This document shows positions 1 to 7,091 of a stretch of DNA of 64,000 bases, piece after piece. Source of the DNA: CAMTUW01 sp947085035 (GTDB lineage: Bacteria; Actinomycetota; Coriobacteriia; Anaerosomatales; PHET01); contig CAMTUW010000007.1 in assembly GCA_947085035.1 (NCBI GenBank), positions 1 to 64,000 on the forward strand. Direction: 5' to 3'. Numbering within the stretch: the first letter of the stretch is position 1; each line of letters opens with the position of its first letter. The translations under genes and the position numbers were made by a program. The notes beneath the pieces were generated by a model that saw nothing but the letters and a program-made list of their open reading frames with translations, was not told the DNA's origin and searched no databases.

Positions 1-304
1 CCCGAACGCGTTTCTCGAAGGGGCCGAGTGAAGCTACCACCTGGCGAACAGACAGCCCGGAGACGACGCCAATGTCATTGGTCGTAACCCAGCTGGGCGA
101 CTTTTCTGCTATTGCGAGCAGAATCCGTCGCATGGCCGATGATGACTCGATGAACATCCGATCTATGAGCGGCTGCGTCCATACCTCCGAGTGGCCCACC
201 CCGGTCGAGCGCGGAGCCAACGGTCTAGACGACTCGCGTGAAAGAAGCTCGTAGACCTCTTTGACACGATCAACCGGCACCGGGACGCTCACAAACTCGG
301 GCAT
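1..304 (-). CDS. Small putative HTH DNA-binding protein, 3' part outside window
   Basis: An open frame of 101 codons begins at ATG 304 and runs off the left edge without a stop. The start is supported by an AGGAAGGGG ribosome-binding site a few bases upstream. The N-terminus (MPEFVSVPVPVDRVKEVYEL) is followed by a segment around residues 60-101 with the pattern of a winged helix-turn-helix: a hydrophobic helix (MRRILLAIAEKSPSWVT), a turn, and a recognition-helix-like stretch (GLSVRQVVASLG). I do not recognise the family. It may be a regulator or a small DNA-binding accessory protein. A near-perfect inverted repeat lies 45 bases upstream of the start and could be its own operator (inference). 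Confidence 0.6.
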   Translation of the reverse strand, partial: MPEFVSVPVPVDRVKEVYELLSRESSRPLAPRSTGVGHSEVWTQPLIDRMFIESSSAMRRILLAIAEKSPSWVTTNDIGVVSGLSVRQVVASLGPFEKRVR

Positions 305-348
305 TCGCTTCCCCTTCCTGTTCTCCACGTACTGGTTACCCGTAGGTA

Positions 349-376
349 GCTATTGCTAACCACCGTTGGCAATAGC
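349..376. promoter_or_regulatory. 12-bp inverted repeat upstream of the HTH gene, putative operator
   Basis: The arms are GCTATTGCTAAC and GTTGGCAATAGC around a CACC spacer: 12 bp each, one mismatch. There is no T-tract, so it is not a terminator. The position 45-73 bases upstream of a probable DNA-binding protein gene fits an autoregulatory operator. The binding protein is not known. Confidence 0.45.
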
Positions 377-451
377 TTGGGACAGTAGAAACAACCTGCG
401 CCGAGGTCGCGCTCCTCGTTCGGTCGCGGATATTCCGGCAGGCAAATGAAA

Positions 452-473
452 CGGGGCTCCCGAAGGAGCCCCG
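452..473 (-). terminator. Rho-independent terminator, minus strand
   Basis: A perfect 9-bp stem (CGGGGCTCC / GGAGCCCCG) closes a TTCG tetraloop on the minus strand and is followed by TTTCATTTG. It must end a minus-strand transcript coming from the right, but no recognisable minus-strand gene lies between it and position 2597, so the transcript is either an unrecognised short RNA or readthrough from the hepT side. Confidence 0.7.
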
Positions 474-756
474 CGTTCACACTATGGTCGGACTTGCTGG
501 ACGCGTTTGTTACTGCTGCGAAGGAACGATCGGGCTGCTGACCTTCGGGTCAAGAGTTGTGGGCAACGTACAGGTCAAGCCAGCGAGAGTGGATTCGTGT
601 CCCCCGTGTGTCACGCGGAGTATAGGGTCAACGATACGGTCGGACCGGCGGCCGCATAGCCAAAGACGTCAACGAGATTGGCGCTCATGTATGCAACACT
701 ATCCCCATCATGGAGCTATTTCCAGAGTGGGCTGTGCCTGCCAGGAAGGCACCGAC
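474..756. other. Gene-poor interval upstream of the DUF1295 gene
   Basis: No convincing protein is encoded here. The plus frame of the downstream gene stays open but its translation is not protein-like and has no start with a good ribosome site. The interval contains the first copy of a 26-bp repeat (485-510) and a short CGAA-loop hairpin near 540-556. A minus-strand small RNA ending at the terminator at 452-473 is possible. I do not recognise tRNA, SRP RNA or tmRNA features. Confidence 0.5.
485..510 (+). repeat. Direct repeat copy 1 (26 bp)
   Basis: This 26-base stretch matches 2532-2557 at 24 of 26 positions, in the same orientation. Similarity continues weakly for 10 more bases. The two copies bracket the DUF1295-DegV gene pair. 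On the minus strand it ends in AGTCCGACCA, close to the 3' end of tRNA-Pro nearby (AGCCCGACCA). Confidence 0.65.
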
Positions 757-1629
757 ATGAAAAACAGTCGCAGCAGTCTCCTCATCACCCCGCTCGTGCT
801 CTTGCTCGGCGCTGGTATAGCCTGGGCCGGATCACAAGGCGGTGGTGTAGTCGGCAGCATCCCCGTGTTCGCACTGGTAGTGGGGCTGATCTTCCTCATC
901 CAGGTCGTCGCGTTCATCCCCGCGTTCATCATGCAGAGTGAGCGCTTCTACGACCTGACGGGCAGCCTCACGTACATCTCGATGACTCTGCTCGCTGCGA
1001 TGCTCGCCTCCCCTCTCGACGCACGGACGATACTCCTCACTGCGCTCGTGATCGGGTGGGCCGCGCGGCTCGGGACGTTCCTCTTCCGCAGGGTCATGAG
1101 GGCCGGTAAGGACGGCCGCTTCGATGACATCAAGCCGTCGTTCGTGCGGTTCCTCAACGTGTGGACGATACAGGGGCTTTGGATAGCGCTGACGGCCGCA
1201 GCGGCGCTCGCCGCGATCACCTCGGGTAAGCGCGTGGGAATCGACGGGTTCATGATCGCGGGATCTCTCGTTTGGCTGCTGGGGTTCACCATCGAAGTCA
1301 TCGCCGACCTTCAGAAGAGCCGCTTCCGCGCCGAGCCCGCCAACAAGGGCCGCTACATGCACACGGGCCTGTGGTCGTGGTCGCGTCATCCCAACTACTT
1401 CGGCGAAGTCACCCTGTGGCTGGGAGCGGCGCTCATTGCCGCGCCAGTCCTGCAGGGCTGGCAGCTCGCTACACTCATCTCCCCAGTGTTCGTGTTCCTG
1501 CTGATCACAAGGGTCAGCGGCGTACCCCTACTCGAGAAATACGCCGATAAGACCTGGGGCGGGCGGGACGACTACGAGTCCTACAAGGCGCACACGTCGG
1601 TGCTCGTGCCGCTTCCGCCCCGGAAGTAG
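757..1629 (+). CDS. DUF1295 family membrane protein (steroid 5-alpha-reductase-like fold)
   Basis: A 290-residue integral membrane protein. ATG 757 is chosen because a GGAAGG ribosome site lies just upstream and the protein begins with a normal hydrophobic segment; the longer open frame upstream is not protein-like. Several membrane segments are followed near the C-terminus by the family signature: GRYMHTGLWSWSRHPNYFGE, then a hydrophobic stretch and the LEKYADKTWGGRDDYESYK tail. Those histidine/asparagine residues bind NADPH in the related reductase and methyltransferase folds. Members of DUF1295 are predicted oxidoreductases acting on lipids; the substrate is unknown. It is followed 30 bases later by a DegV gene on the same strand, so the two are probably cotranscribed. 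It lies between direct repeats. Confidence 0.85.
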   Translation: MKNSRSSLLITPLVLLLGAGIAWAGSQGGGVVGSIPVFALVVGLIFLIQVVAFIPAFIMQSERFYDLTGSLTYISMTLLAAMLASPLDARTILLTALVIGWAARLGTFLFRRVMRAGKDGRFDDIKPSFVRFLNVWTIQGLWIALTAAAALAAITSGKRVGIDGFMIAGSLVWLLGFTIEVIADLQKSRFRAEPANKGRYMHTGLWSWSRHPNYFGEVTLWLGAALIAAPVLQGWQLATLISPVFVFLLITRVSGVPLLEKYADKTWGGRDDYESYKAHTSVLVPLPPRK

Positions 1630-1659
1630 GGACGCTTCCATGAGCAGCGTGATGCGTCC

Positions 1660-2517
1660 ATGACGAACATCCGGCCGCGTTTCGCCGTGGTGACCGACAG
1701 TGCGGCTGATATCGGTCTGGCCCGCGCCGCCGAGTTGGGCATCTACGTCGTGGCGCTGCCAGTGATTGTGGGTGATGACACGTTCGACGACGGGACACTC
1801 ACCCAGGATCAACTCTTCGAGCGCATCGCCAATGCCGGGACCGCCGCAGTGGGTACGTCGCAGCCGAGCCCTGGAATGCTGGTTCGCGCGTACGAACAGG
1901 CACTCACGGAAGCTGACGAGGTGATTGCACTCCACATCTCGTCGCAGCTGTCCGGGACGTGCGAACTAGCGCGGACCGTCTCACAGCAGTTTGGCAGTCG
2001 CGTACACGTCTTCGACTCGCGTAACCTCTCGTGGGGCATGGGTTGGCAGGTCATCGAGGCAGCGAACGCCGCTGCCGAGGGACTGAGCGTCGCGGAGACG
2101 CTCCCTCGCCTCGAAAAGGCACGCGACGAGACGAAGATCGTCGTCACTCTTGACTCGCTCGAGAGACTCAATCGCAGCGGCCGGATCGGCGCTGTGACCA
2201 CGTACCTGGGGGCGCTGCTGAACGTCAAGGTGTCCGTAGCCGTGAACCCTGACGGCGCATTCGTGCCCGTGCGTGGGAACCGGGGGAACAAAGCCGCGCT
2301 CGAGTCGATGCTCGCGTGGATGTCGCACCACATGCGCGGAGCCACAGGCGGCAGCTTCGCCGTAGGACATGCGCTTGCTGCAGACCGTGCGGAAGCACTG
2401 GCGGATGAGATCAAGAGGCGCTGGAGGGTGGACGAGCTCGTGATGTACGAGGCGGGGTCGGCCATCTCCGTGCATGCTGGCACGATTTGGGGGGTGGCGT
2501 TCCGGCCGACGAGGTGA
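1660..2517 (+). CDS. DegV family fatty-acid-binding protein
   Basis: A 285-residue protein with the DegV fold. N-terminal VVTDSAAD carries the conserved aspartate/serine, followed by GTSQPSPG and SSQLSGT, the loops that hold the fatty acid carboxylate in family members. The central part (DSRNLSWGMGW, SLERLNRSGRIG) is typical. DegV proteins bind long-chain fatty acids; some are the FakB subunit of fatty acid kinase, but no FakA is in this window. Start ATG 1660 is the only good one in frame; its ribosome site is weak, which fits translational coupling with the DUF1295 gene 30 bases upstream. Pairing with a lipid-type membrane enzyme suggests a lipid-handling module (inference). Confidence 0.88.
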   Translation: MTNIRPRFAVVTDSAADIGLARAAELGIYVVALPVIVGDDTFDDGTLTQDQLFERIANAGTAAVGTSQPSPGMLVRAYEQALTEADEVIALHISSQLSGTCELARTVSQQFGSRVHVFDSRNLSWGMGWQVIEAANAAAEGLSVAETLPRLEKARDETKIVVTLDSLERLNRSGRIGAVTTYLGALLNVKVSVAVNPDGAFVPVRGNRGNKAALESMLAWMSHHMRGATGGSFAVGHALAADRAEALADEIKRRWRVDELVMYEAGSAISVHAGTIWGVAFRPTR

Positions 2518-2531
2518 GCCAAGAAGCATGC

Positions 2532-2557
2532 TGGTCGGACTTAGTGGACGCGTTTGT
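2532..2557 (+). repeat. Direct repeat copy 2 (26 bp)
   Basis: Second copy, 24/26 identical to 485-510, immediately after the DegV stop codon. The distance between copies is 2047 bases. It separates the DUF1295-DegV pair from the toxin-antitoxin pair on the opposite strand. Confidence 0.65.
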
Positions 2558-2597
2558 AAATTCTGCGTGGAGGTCAACACCGCTAAACGGATGCGGC

Positions 2598-2945
2598 TCA
2601 GCTACTTGAATGATCCTCTAGAAGCGACAATACCGCGTTGTAGAGCGCCGGCACTTCGTTGATCGCGATGTCCCACACGATTGAGAAATCCACGCCTTCG
2701 TACTCGTGAATCAGGATGTCACGCAGGCCAGCGATATCCTGCCACGGAACCTCCGGATTGGCCGCACGCAGCTCGAGCGGCAGGCGCTTGACCGCCTCGC
2801 CGATGACCTCGAGGTTCCGCACGACAGCGTCTTGGGAACGCTCATCCGTCGACCAGCTGACTTCATCGAGGCCTTCGACGTAGCGAGATATCCTCTCACA
2901 ACGCTCAGCGATATCTGCGAGGTACACACGGATGTCACGCGACAT
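2598..2945 (-). CDS. hepT: HepT-like ribonuclease toxin (HEPN/DUF86)
   Basis: A 115-residue alpha-helical protein of the HEPN class. The active-site motif R-x4-H-x-Y is visible as GLRDILIHEY around residues 75-84; in HepT toxins this forms an RNase centre, and the tyrosine is the residue adenylylated by the partner. The start codon overlaps the stop of the upstream mntA-like gene by 11 bases, so the two are translationally coupled. Together they match the type VII (HEPN/MNT) toxin-antitoxin arrangement. Activity is inferred from the family; nothing appears mutated. Confidence 0.88.
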   Translation of the reverse strand: MSRDIRVYLADIAERCERISRYVEGLDEVSWSTDERSQDAVVRNLEVIGEAVKRLPLELRAANPEVPWQDIAGLRDILIHEYEGVDFSIVWDIAINEVPALYNAVLSLLEDHSSS

Positions 2946-3228
2946 ACTTGACCTCGCGCATCACATGCTCCTTAAGAACCGGTTTCAAAGCAGCCGCACT
3001 AACGAGATCCACTGTCACGCCAAGCAACTGCTCGAGGTAGTGCTTTAGACCCATGTAGTTCCGGAAGGTCGGGTGCTCGAATTCCACGAGAACGTCGAGA
3101 TCGCTGTCGGCCGTGGCATCGCCGCGAGCGCGCGAACCGAAGACACCGAGGCGCGCAACCCCAAACTCACGGCGAATCTCGCCCGCGTTCTGGCCAATGG
3201 CCCGGATCATCTCGTCGCTGTTCGTCAT
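2935..3228 (-). CDS. mntA: MntA-like minimal nucleotidyltransferase antitoxin
   Basis: A 97-residue minimal nucleotidyltransferase. ATG 3228 is chosen for the AGGAGG site 7 bases upstream; the frame continues further upstream but without protein character. The catalytic motif G-S-x10-D-x-D is present (GVFGSRARGDATADSDLDVL). In characterised pairs MntA adds AMP to a HepT tyrosine and so blocks the RNase. It lies first in the two-gene operon and overlaps hepT. A TATACT hexamer at 3266-3271 on the minus strand is a possible -10 element. Confidence 0.88.
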   Translation of the reverse strand: MTNSDEMIRAIGQNAGEIRREFGVARLGVFGSRARGDATADSDLDVLVEFEHPTFRNYMGLKHYLEQLLGVTVDLVSAAALKPVLKEHVMREVKYVA

Positions 3229-3355
3229 TCCTGCCTCCTGAGCGGACGGCCGCTGCCTGGCCATCAGTATATCGATACCGTCGACATGCGCGGGCCAAGT
3301 GCCGAATCCGTGAGGACTGCAGTCGCTTGACGGCAGCCCTGCAACTCCACTGGAC

Positions 3356-3375
3356 AACTGACGAGACGCGTTTGG
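3356..3375 (+). repeat. Possible degenerate third copy of the 26-bp repeat
   Basis: About 14 of 20 bases match the right part of the repeat, including the shared GACGCGTTTG-like core. It lies between the toxin-antitoxin promoter region and tRNA-Pro. The match is weak and could be chance. Confidence 0.25.
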
Positions 3376-3412
3376 AACCTCCTCTTGGACGAATTCCGGC
3401 AGCTAAACGCAA

Positions 3413-3436
3413 CGAGGCGCCCCGAAGGACGCCTCG
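3413..3436 (-). terminator. Terminator downstream of tRNA-Pro
   Basis: On the minus strand CGAGGCG-TCC pairs with GGG-CGCCTCG around a TTCG loop (ten pairs including a T-G wobble) and is followed by TTGCGTTTAG. It sits just behind the tRNA and ends its transcript, isolating it from the toxin-antitoxin operon. Confidence 0.75.
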
Positions 3437-3444
3437 AAATTCTC

Positions 3445-3521
<77 letters not shown>

Positions 3522-3551
3522 AGAACTCCGCGTGAGCGGCAAGGCGTTAGT

Positions 3552-3935
3552 CTACGACGCAGCTTCACCTGCATCAAGGGGGTATTCCCCAGCGGCGTGC
3601 GGTCCGTACCGCACCACGCCAACATCCTCGATGGTGATGAGCCCGGTCGGCATCATGGCCGACCACACTTCCGCAAGCGCCGCGATGCGATGTGATTCGT
3701 CGACCACCGCCACGAACACAGGACAGTCAGTCGACATGCGCAGACCGTGCTTGGCGACTCCGCGACTCGTGGCCCCGAAACCAACCATCCCCCGTAGCGC
3801 CGTCGCCCCGGCGCATCCCTGTATGCGCGCCTGCTCGACGAGCGCTTGGTAGAGCGGCCGGTCCTCGTAGACCTCGTCCTCGCCCACGTATGCCGCGAGC
3901 CTCTTGGCCTGTCCTTCGAGTCGACGGGTGATCAT
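3552..3935 (-). CDS. DUF190 family protein (PII-like fold)
   Basis: A 127-residue cytoplasmic protein of the DUF190 family. Visible features are the N-terminal EDRPLYQALVEQARIQGCAG, the glycine-rich GMVGFGA region and the DCPVFVAVVDESHRI strand. The family adopts a PII-like ferredoxin fold and is often next to fluoride channel crcB genes; none is here. ATG 3935 has AGGAGG 5 bases upstream, and that site overlaps the coaBC stop codon, so the gene is cotranscribed with and coupled to coaBC. The function is unknown; a ligand-sensing role is inferred from the fold. Confidence 0.8.
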   Translation of the reverse strand: MITRRLEGQAKRLAAYVGEDEVYEDRPLYQALVEQARIQGCAGATALRGMVGFGATSRGVAKHGLRMSTDCPVFVAVVDESHRIAALAEVWSAMMPTGLITIEDVGVVRYGPHAAGEYPLDAGEAAS

Positions 3936-3943
3936 GATGCCTC

Positions 3944-5146
3944 CTAGTCGTCATGCGAGAACCCAGCGCGAACTCGGTCCCACAGGATACGGGCGAGTAC
4001 CTTCTTGTGATGACGGCCGATCTCCTCGGCGCCGTCCTGCGTCACGAACACGACGCGGTTGTCTTCGGATCCGAACCCGATAGCCGGGTCAGAGACGTCG
4101 TTGGCAACGACCAGGTCAAGCGACTTGCTCTTGAGCTTCAGGCGAGCGTTGCGCTCAACGTCTTCCGTCTCGGCAGCGAACCCGATGAGCACGCGATCAC
4201 CCTTGCGCTCGCCGAACCCAGCGAGAACGTCTGTGGTGCGCTCGAGCGGAATCGTGAGCTCTGCGTGCTCCTTCTTGACCTTGGCCGCAGACGCGTTAGC
4301 CGGCCGAAAGTCGGCAACGGCGGCTGTGGCCACGACAACATCGGCGGAGTCGAACGCGGCGTTGGCAGCAGCGGCCATCTCGAGCGCGGTCGTGACGCGC
4401 ACGACGCGCAGTCCGAACGGGTCCGGTAACGTCGTGGGTCCGCTGACCAGGGTCACCTCGGCCCCTCTACGCGCAGCTTCCTCGGCGATCGCGTAGCCGG
4501 TCTTGCCGCTGGAAGCGTTTGAGATGAAGCGCACCGGATCGATCGGCTCGCGCGTGGGCCCGGCGGTCACAAGAACGTGCACGCCCGCCAGATCGTTCGC
4601 GCGATGCACCTCGGCCAGCACGACCTGCGTGATCGAGTCGATATCGGCGAGGCGACCTTCTCCCACGTCACCGCAGGCGAGCTCGCCGCTGTCGGGCGGG
4701 ACCACGACGGCTCCTCGGCTCAGCAGACGCGCGACGTTGTCCTGGGTGACCTGCTGCCTCCACATGTGCACGTTCATGGCGGGAGCGAGCACCAGGGGCG
4801 CCTCAGTCGCGAGCACCGCGGTGGTGAGCAGATCGTCTGCCCTTCCTTGCGCGAGTTTCGCGATCACGTTGGCCGTGGCGGGTGCCACAACGAAGACGTC
4901 GGCCTCCTGTGCGAGCGACGTATGATGAACGCGGGCGGCGGGCTCATCCCACAGCGAGACCGCCACGGGTTCGCCCGTGAGCGCGCGAAACGTCGCCGGG
5001 CCCACGAAGCGTGTGGCGTTCTCGGTCATCACGACCTTGACCCTGCAACCGGCTTTCTGAAGCGCGCGAACAAGCTCGCACGCCTTGTAGGCCGCGATGC
5101 AGCCGGTCACGCCGACAACGACAGTGGGTGTGAAGGAATCAGTCAT
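3944..5146 (-). CDS. coaBC: CoaBC: phosphopantothenoylcysteine decarboxylase / phosphopantothenate-cysteine ligase
   Basis: A 400-residue bifunctional coenzyme A enzyme. The N-terminal CoaC flavoprotein half (about 1-180) has GVTGCIAAYK, the catalytic histidine in VHHTSLAQ and the PAMN motif. The C-terminal CoaB half has VTAGPTREPIDPVRFISN and the SSGKTG nucleotide-binding stretch, then KVKKE near the end. Together they turn 4'-phosphopantothenate plus cysteine (with CTP) into 4'-phosphopantetheine. ATG 5146 is chosen since it begins the CoaC fold directly; upstream codons 5176 and 5359 are possible but add non-family sequence. It is divergent from the 2-oxoacid oxidoreductase, a CoA-using enzyme. 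Confidence 0.95.
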   Translation of the reverse strand: MTDSFTPTVVVGVTGCIAAYKACELVRALQKAGCRVKVVMTENATRFVGPATFRALTGEPVAVSLWDEPAARVHHTSLAQEADVFVVAPATANVIAKLAQGRADDLLTTAVLATEAPLVLAPAMNVHMWRQQVTQDNVARLLSRGAVVVPPDSGELACGDVGEGRLADIDSITQVVLAEVHRANDLAGVHVLVTAGPTREPIDPVRFISNASSGKTGYAIAEEAARRGAEVTLVSGPTTLPDPFGLRVVRVTTALEMAAAANAAFDSADVVVATAAVADFRPANASAAKVKKEHAELTIPLERTTDVLAGFGERKGDRVLIGFAAETEDVERNARLKLKSKSLDLVVANDVSDPAIGFGSEDNRVVFVTQDGAEEIGRHHKKVLARILWDRVRAGFSHDD

Positions 5147-5252
5147 CTTGGCAAGTATCGCACGAGACACTGGCATCAAAGGACCCGTGTCGGGAACAAT
5201 GAGGTAGCACCGCTCCGTTTTCCCAGGCGACACCTCCGGAAGGATCGACTGC

Positions 5253-7091
5253 ATGCAGTATCCACCGTACGGCCCTGAGATCCGCGTTCGCATCGGCGGA
5301 CCCGCCGGATTCGGCATCAAGGCGGCCGGAGCCTCTCTGGCCCGGGTCTTCGCGCGCAACGGGTATCACACCTTCGACCTCACCGAGTACCCCTCGCTCA
5401 TCAAAGGCGGCCACAACACCTATCACCTCCGCGTGAGCGAGCGCCCCATCTCGAGCCACGTGATGGCCACCGACGTGCTCGTGTGCCTCGATCGCGACAC
5501 ACTGCGCCTTCACGCCCTTGAGCTGACGCCCGGAGGCGCCGTCATCTACGACCCGAAGGACTTCGAGCCCGAAGCCGAAGACACACATGGCCGAGAAGAC
5601 CTGTGCTTGGTCGCGGTTCCGCTCACACAGATCGTCCGCGAGGTCGGCGGCATCAGGATAATGCGCAACATCGCCGCTCTGGGAGCGACTCTTGGCCACC
5701 TCGGCGTACCACTTGACGGGCTGGAGGAGTCCATCCGGACCCAGTTCGCGCGCAAACCGGCCGAGATCACGGAACAGAACATCGCGGTCGCCCGACAGGG
5801 TTACGAGCAGGCGCAGACAGCCGGTTGCGACTTCCCCTACCGCCTTACGCCCGTGTCAGCGCCGAACCCATTCGTGCTCACGGACGGTAACGAAGCCGTC
5901 GGCCTCGGTGCTCTGGCGGCAGGCGTGGGCCTCTACTGCGCCTACCCGATGACGCCCGCCTCCTCGCTTCTGCACTTCTTCGCGAAACACGGCGAGCAGA
6001 CCGGCGTCGTGGTCAAGCACGCCGAAGACGAGATCGCCGCGATGAACATGGTCGTCGGCGGCGCTTTCGGCGGAACTCGCTCGATGTGCGCCACCGCCGG
6101 CGGTGGCTTCGCCCTCATGGTCGAGGCGTTCGGGTTCGCTGGGGTGAGCGAGTCGGCATGCGTGGTCGGCCTCTTCACCCGGCCCGGACCCGCGACAGGG
6201 ATGCCAACGTGGACCGAGCAAAGCGACCTGCGTTTCGCGCTCCATGCGGCGCAAGGCGAGTTCCCCCGCGTCATTCTCGCCCCGGGCGATCACACTCAAG
6301 CGTTCGAGTTCACCTGGCGCGCGTTCAACATCGCCGACCAGCTGCAGACTCCGGTGATCATCTTGGGCGACACCTATCTGTCGGATAACCGCGCCTCGAG
6401 CGAACCCTTCGACACGGCAGCCGTGAGGATCGACCGAGGGTGTGTGATCACCACCGGTGACGTAGCGGATCACCCGGATGTCCTCGTCAATGGCCGCTAC
6501 GCGCGCTACAAGCTCACAGACGACGGCGTGAGCGTCCGCGTGCTTCCGGGAGTGATCGGTGCCACACAGCTCGTCAACTCCTACGAACATGACGAGTTCG
6601 GATACGGCGCGGCTGGCGAGAACGCCGAGACGCGCGTCGCGCAGAATGACAAGCGCCTGTCCAAGATCGAGCTGGCCGCAGGGATGGTTCCCGAGCCGGT
6701 GCAGCTTGGCCCCGACGACGCCGATGTCTCGCTGCTGTTCTTCGGCACGACGCTCATGCCCGCCCGAGAGGCGCTGTCGTGGCTCGCTGCCGAGGGACAC
6801 CGCGTCAATGCCCTCCAGGTCACAACCGTCTGGCCCTTCCCCACTGATGCGATCACCTCGTTTCTCAAGCGCGCGCGACGCTCACTCGTCATCGAGGGGA
6901 ACGCGACCGGGCAACTCGAGGGCCTGATTCGCGAGCAGTGCCTGCTCACACCTGACGAGCGGCTTCGGCGCTACGACGGTCGGCCTCTCTCCCCGGAACA
7001 GATCTATGCGACCGTTCGCGAATTCCTGGGCAAGCCGGTCGAACTCACTATCGCCGGTGCGATAGCACCCGGACAGGAGGCCACGCGATGA
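5253..7091 (+). CDS. 2-oxoacid:acceptor oxidoreductase, fused gamma-alpha subunit
   Basis: A 612-residue fusion. Residues 1-190 are the gamma domain (GGPAGFGIKAAGASLARVFA, then LTEYPSLIKGGHNTYHLRVS). Residues about 205-440 are the pyrimidine-binding alpha domain (CAYPMTPASS, then the glycine-rich GGAFGGTRSMCATAGGGFAL), followed by a transketolase C-terminal-like domain. With the next gene it forms a thiamine-diphosphate enzyme that oxidises a 2-oxoacid with CoA and ferredoxin, or runs in reverse. The best match is the 2-oxoglutarate (KorA) type, but the substrate is not provable here. ATG 5253 has a GGAAGGA site. The stop overlaps the start of the beta gene by 4 bases. Confidence 0.92.
   Translation: MQYPPYGPEIRVRIGGPAGFGIKAAGASLARVFARNGYHTFDLTEYPSLIKGGHNTYHLRVSERPISSHVMATDVLVCLDRDTLRLHALELTPGGAVIYDPKDFEPEAEDTHGREDLCLVAVPLTQIVREVGGIRIMRNIAALGATLGHLGVPLDGLEESIRTQFARKPAEITEQNIAVARQGYEQAQTAGCDFPYRLTPVSAPNPFVLTDGNEAVGLGALAAGVGLYCAYPMTPASSLLHFFAKHGEQTGVVVKHAEDEIAAMNMVVGGAFGGTRSMCATAGGGFALMVEAFGFAGVSESACVVGLFTRPGPATGMPTWTEQSDLRFALHAAQGEFPRVILAPGDHTQAFEFTWRAFNIADQLQTPVIILGDTYLSDNRASSEPFDTAAVRIDRGCVITTGDVADHPDVLVNGRYARYKLTDDGVSVRVLPGVIGATQLVNSYEHDEFGYGAAGENAETRVAQNDKRLSKIELAAGMVPEPVQLGPDDADVSLLFFGTTLMPAREALSWLAAEGHRVNALQVTTVWPFPTDAITSFLKRARRSLVIEGNATGQLEGLIREQCLLTPDERLRRYDGRPLSPEQIYATVREFLGKPVELTIAGAIAPGQEATR

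Noticed and set aside
540..720. A small RNA such as SRP RNA or tRNA on the minus strand
   Set aside because: A CCGAAGGTCAGCAG stretch recalls the SRP RNA core but lacks the GGAA tetraloop context, and no cloverleaf can be drawn.
484..756. Extension of the DUF1295 frame back to an ATG at 484
   Set aside because: The added 91 residues are arginine/cysteine-rich and not protein-like, and the ATG at 757 has a proper ribosome site and starts the membrane region directly.
832..1389. Open frames opposite the DUF1295 gene
   Set aside because: They are shadows caused by high GC; composition is dominated by arginine, proline and glutamate with no motifs.
485..2557. Repeats as attachment sites of an integrated phage or ICE
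   Set aside because: There is no integrase, and similarity to the tRNA-Pro 3' end is only about ten bases and does not include the T arm.
3242..3357. Longer MntA with an N-terminal extension from 3357
   Set aside because: The extension is not family-like and the internal ATG 3228 has a perfect AGGAGG site.
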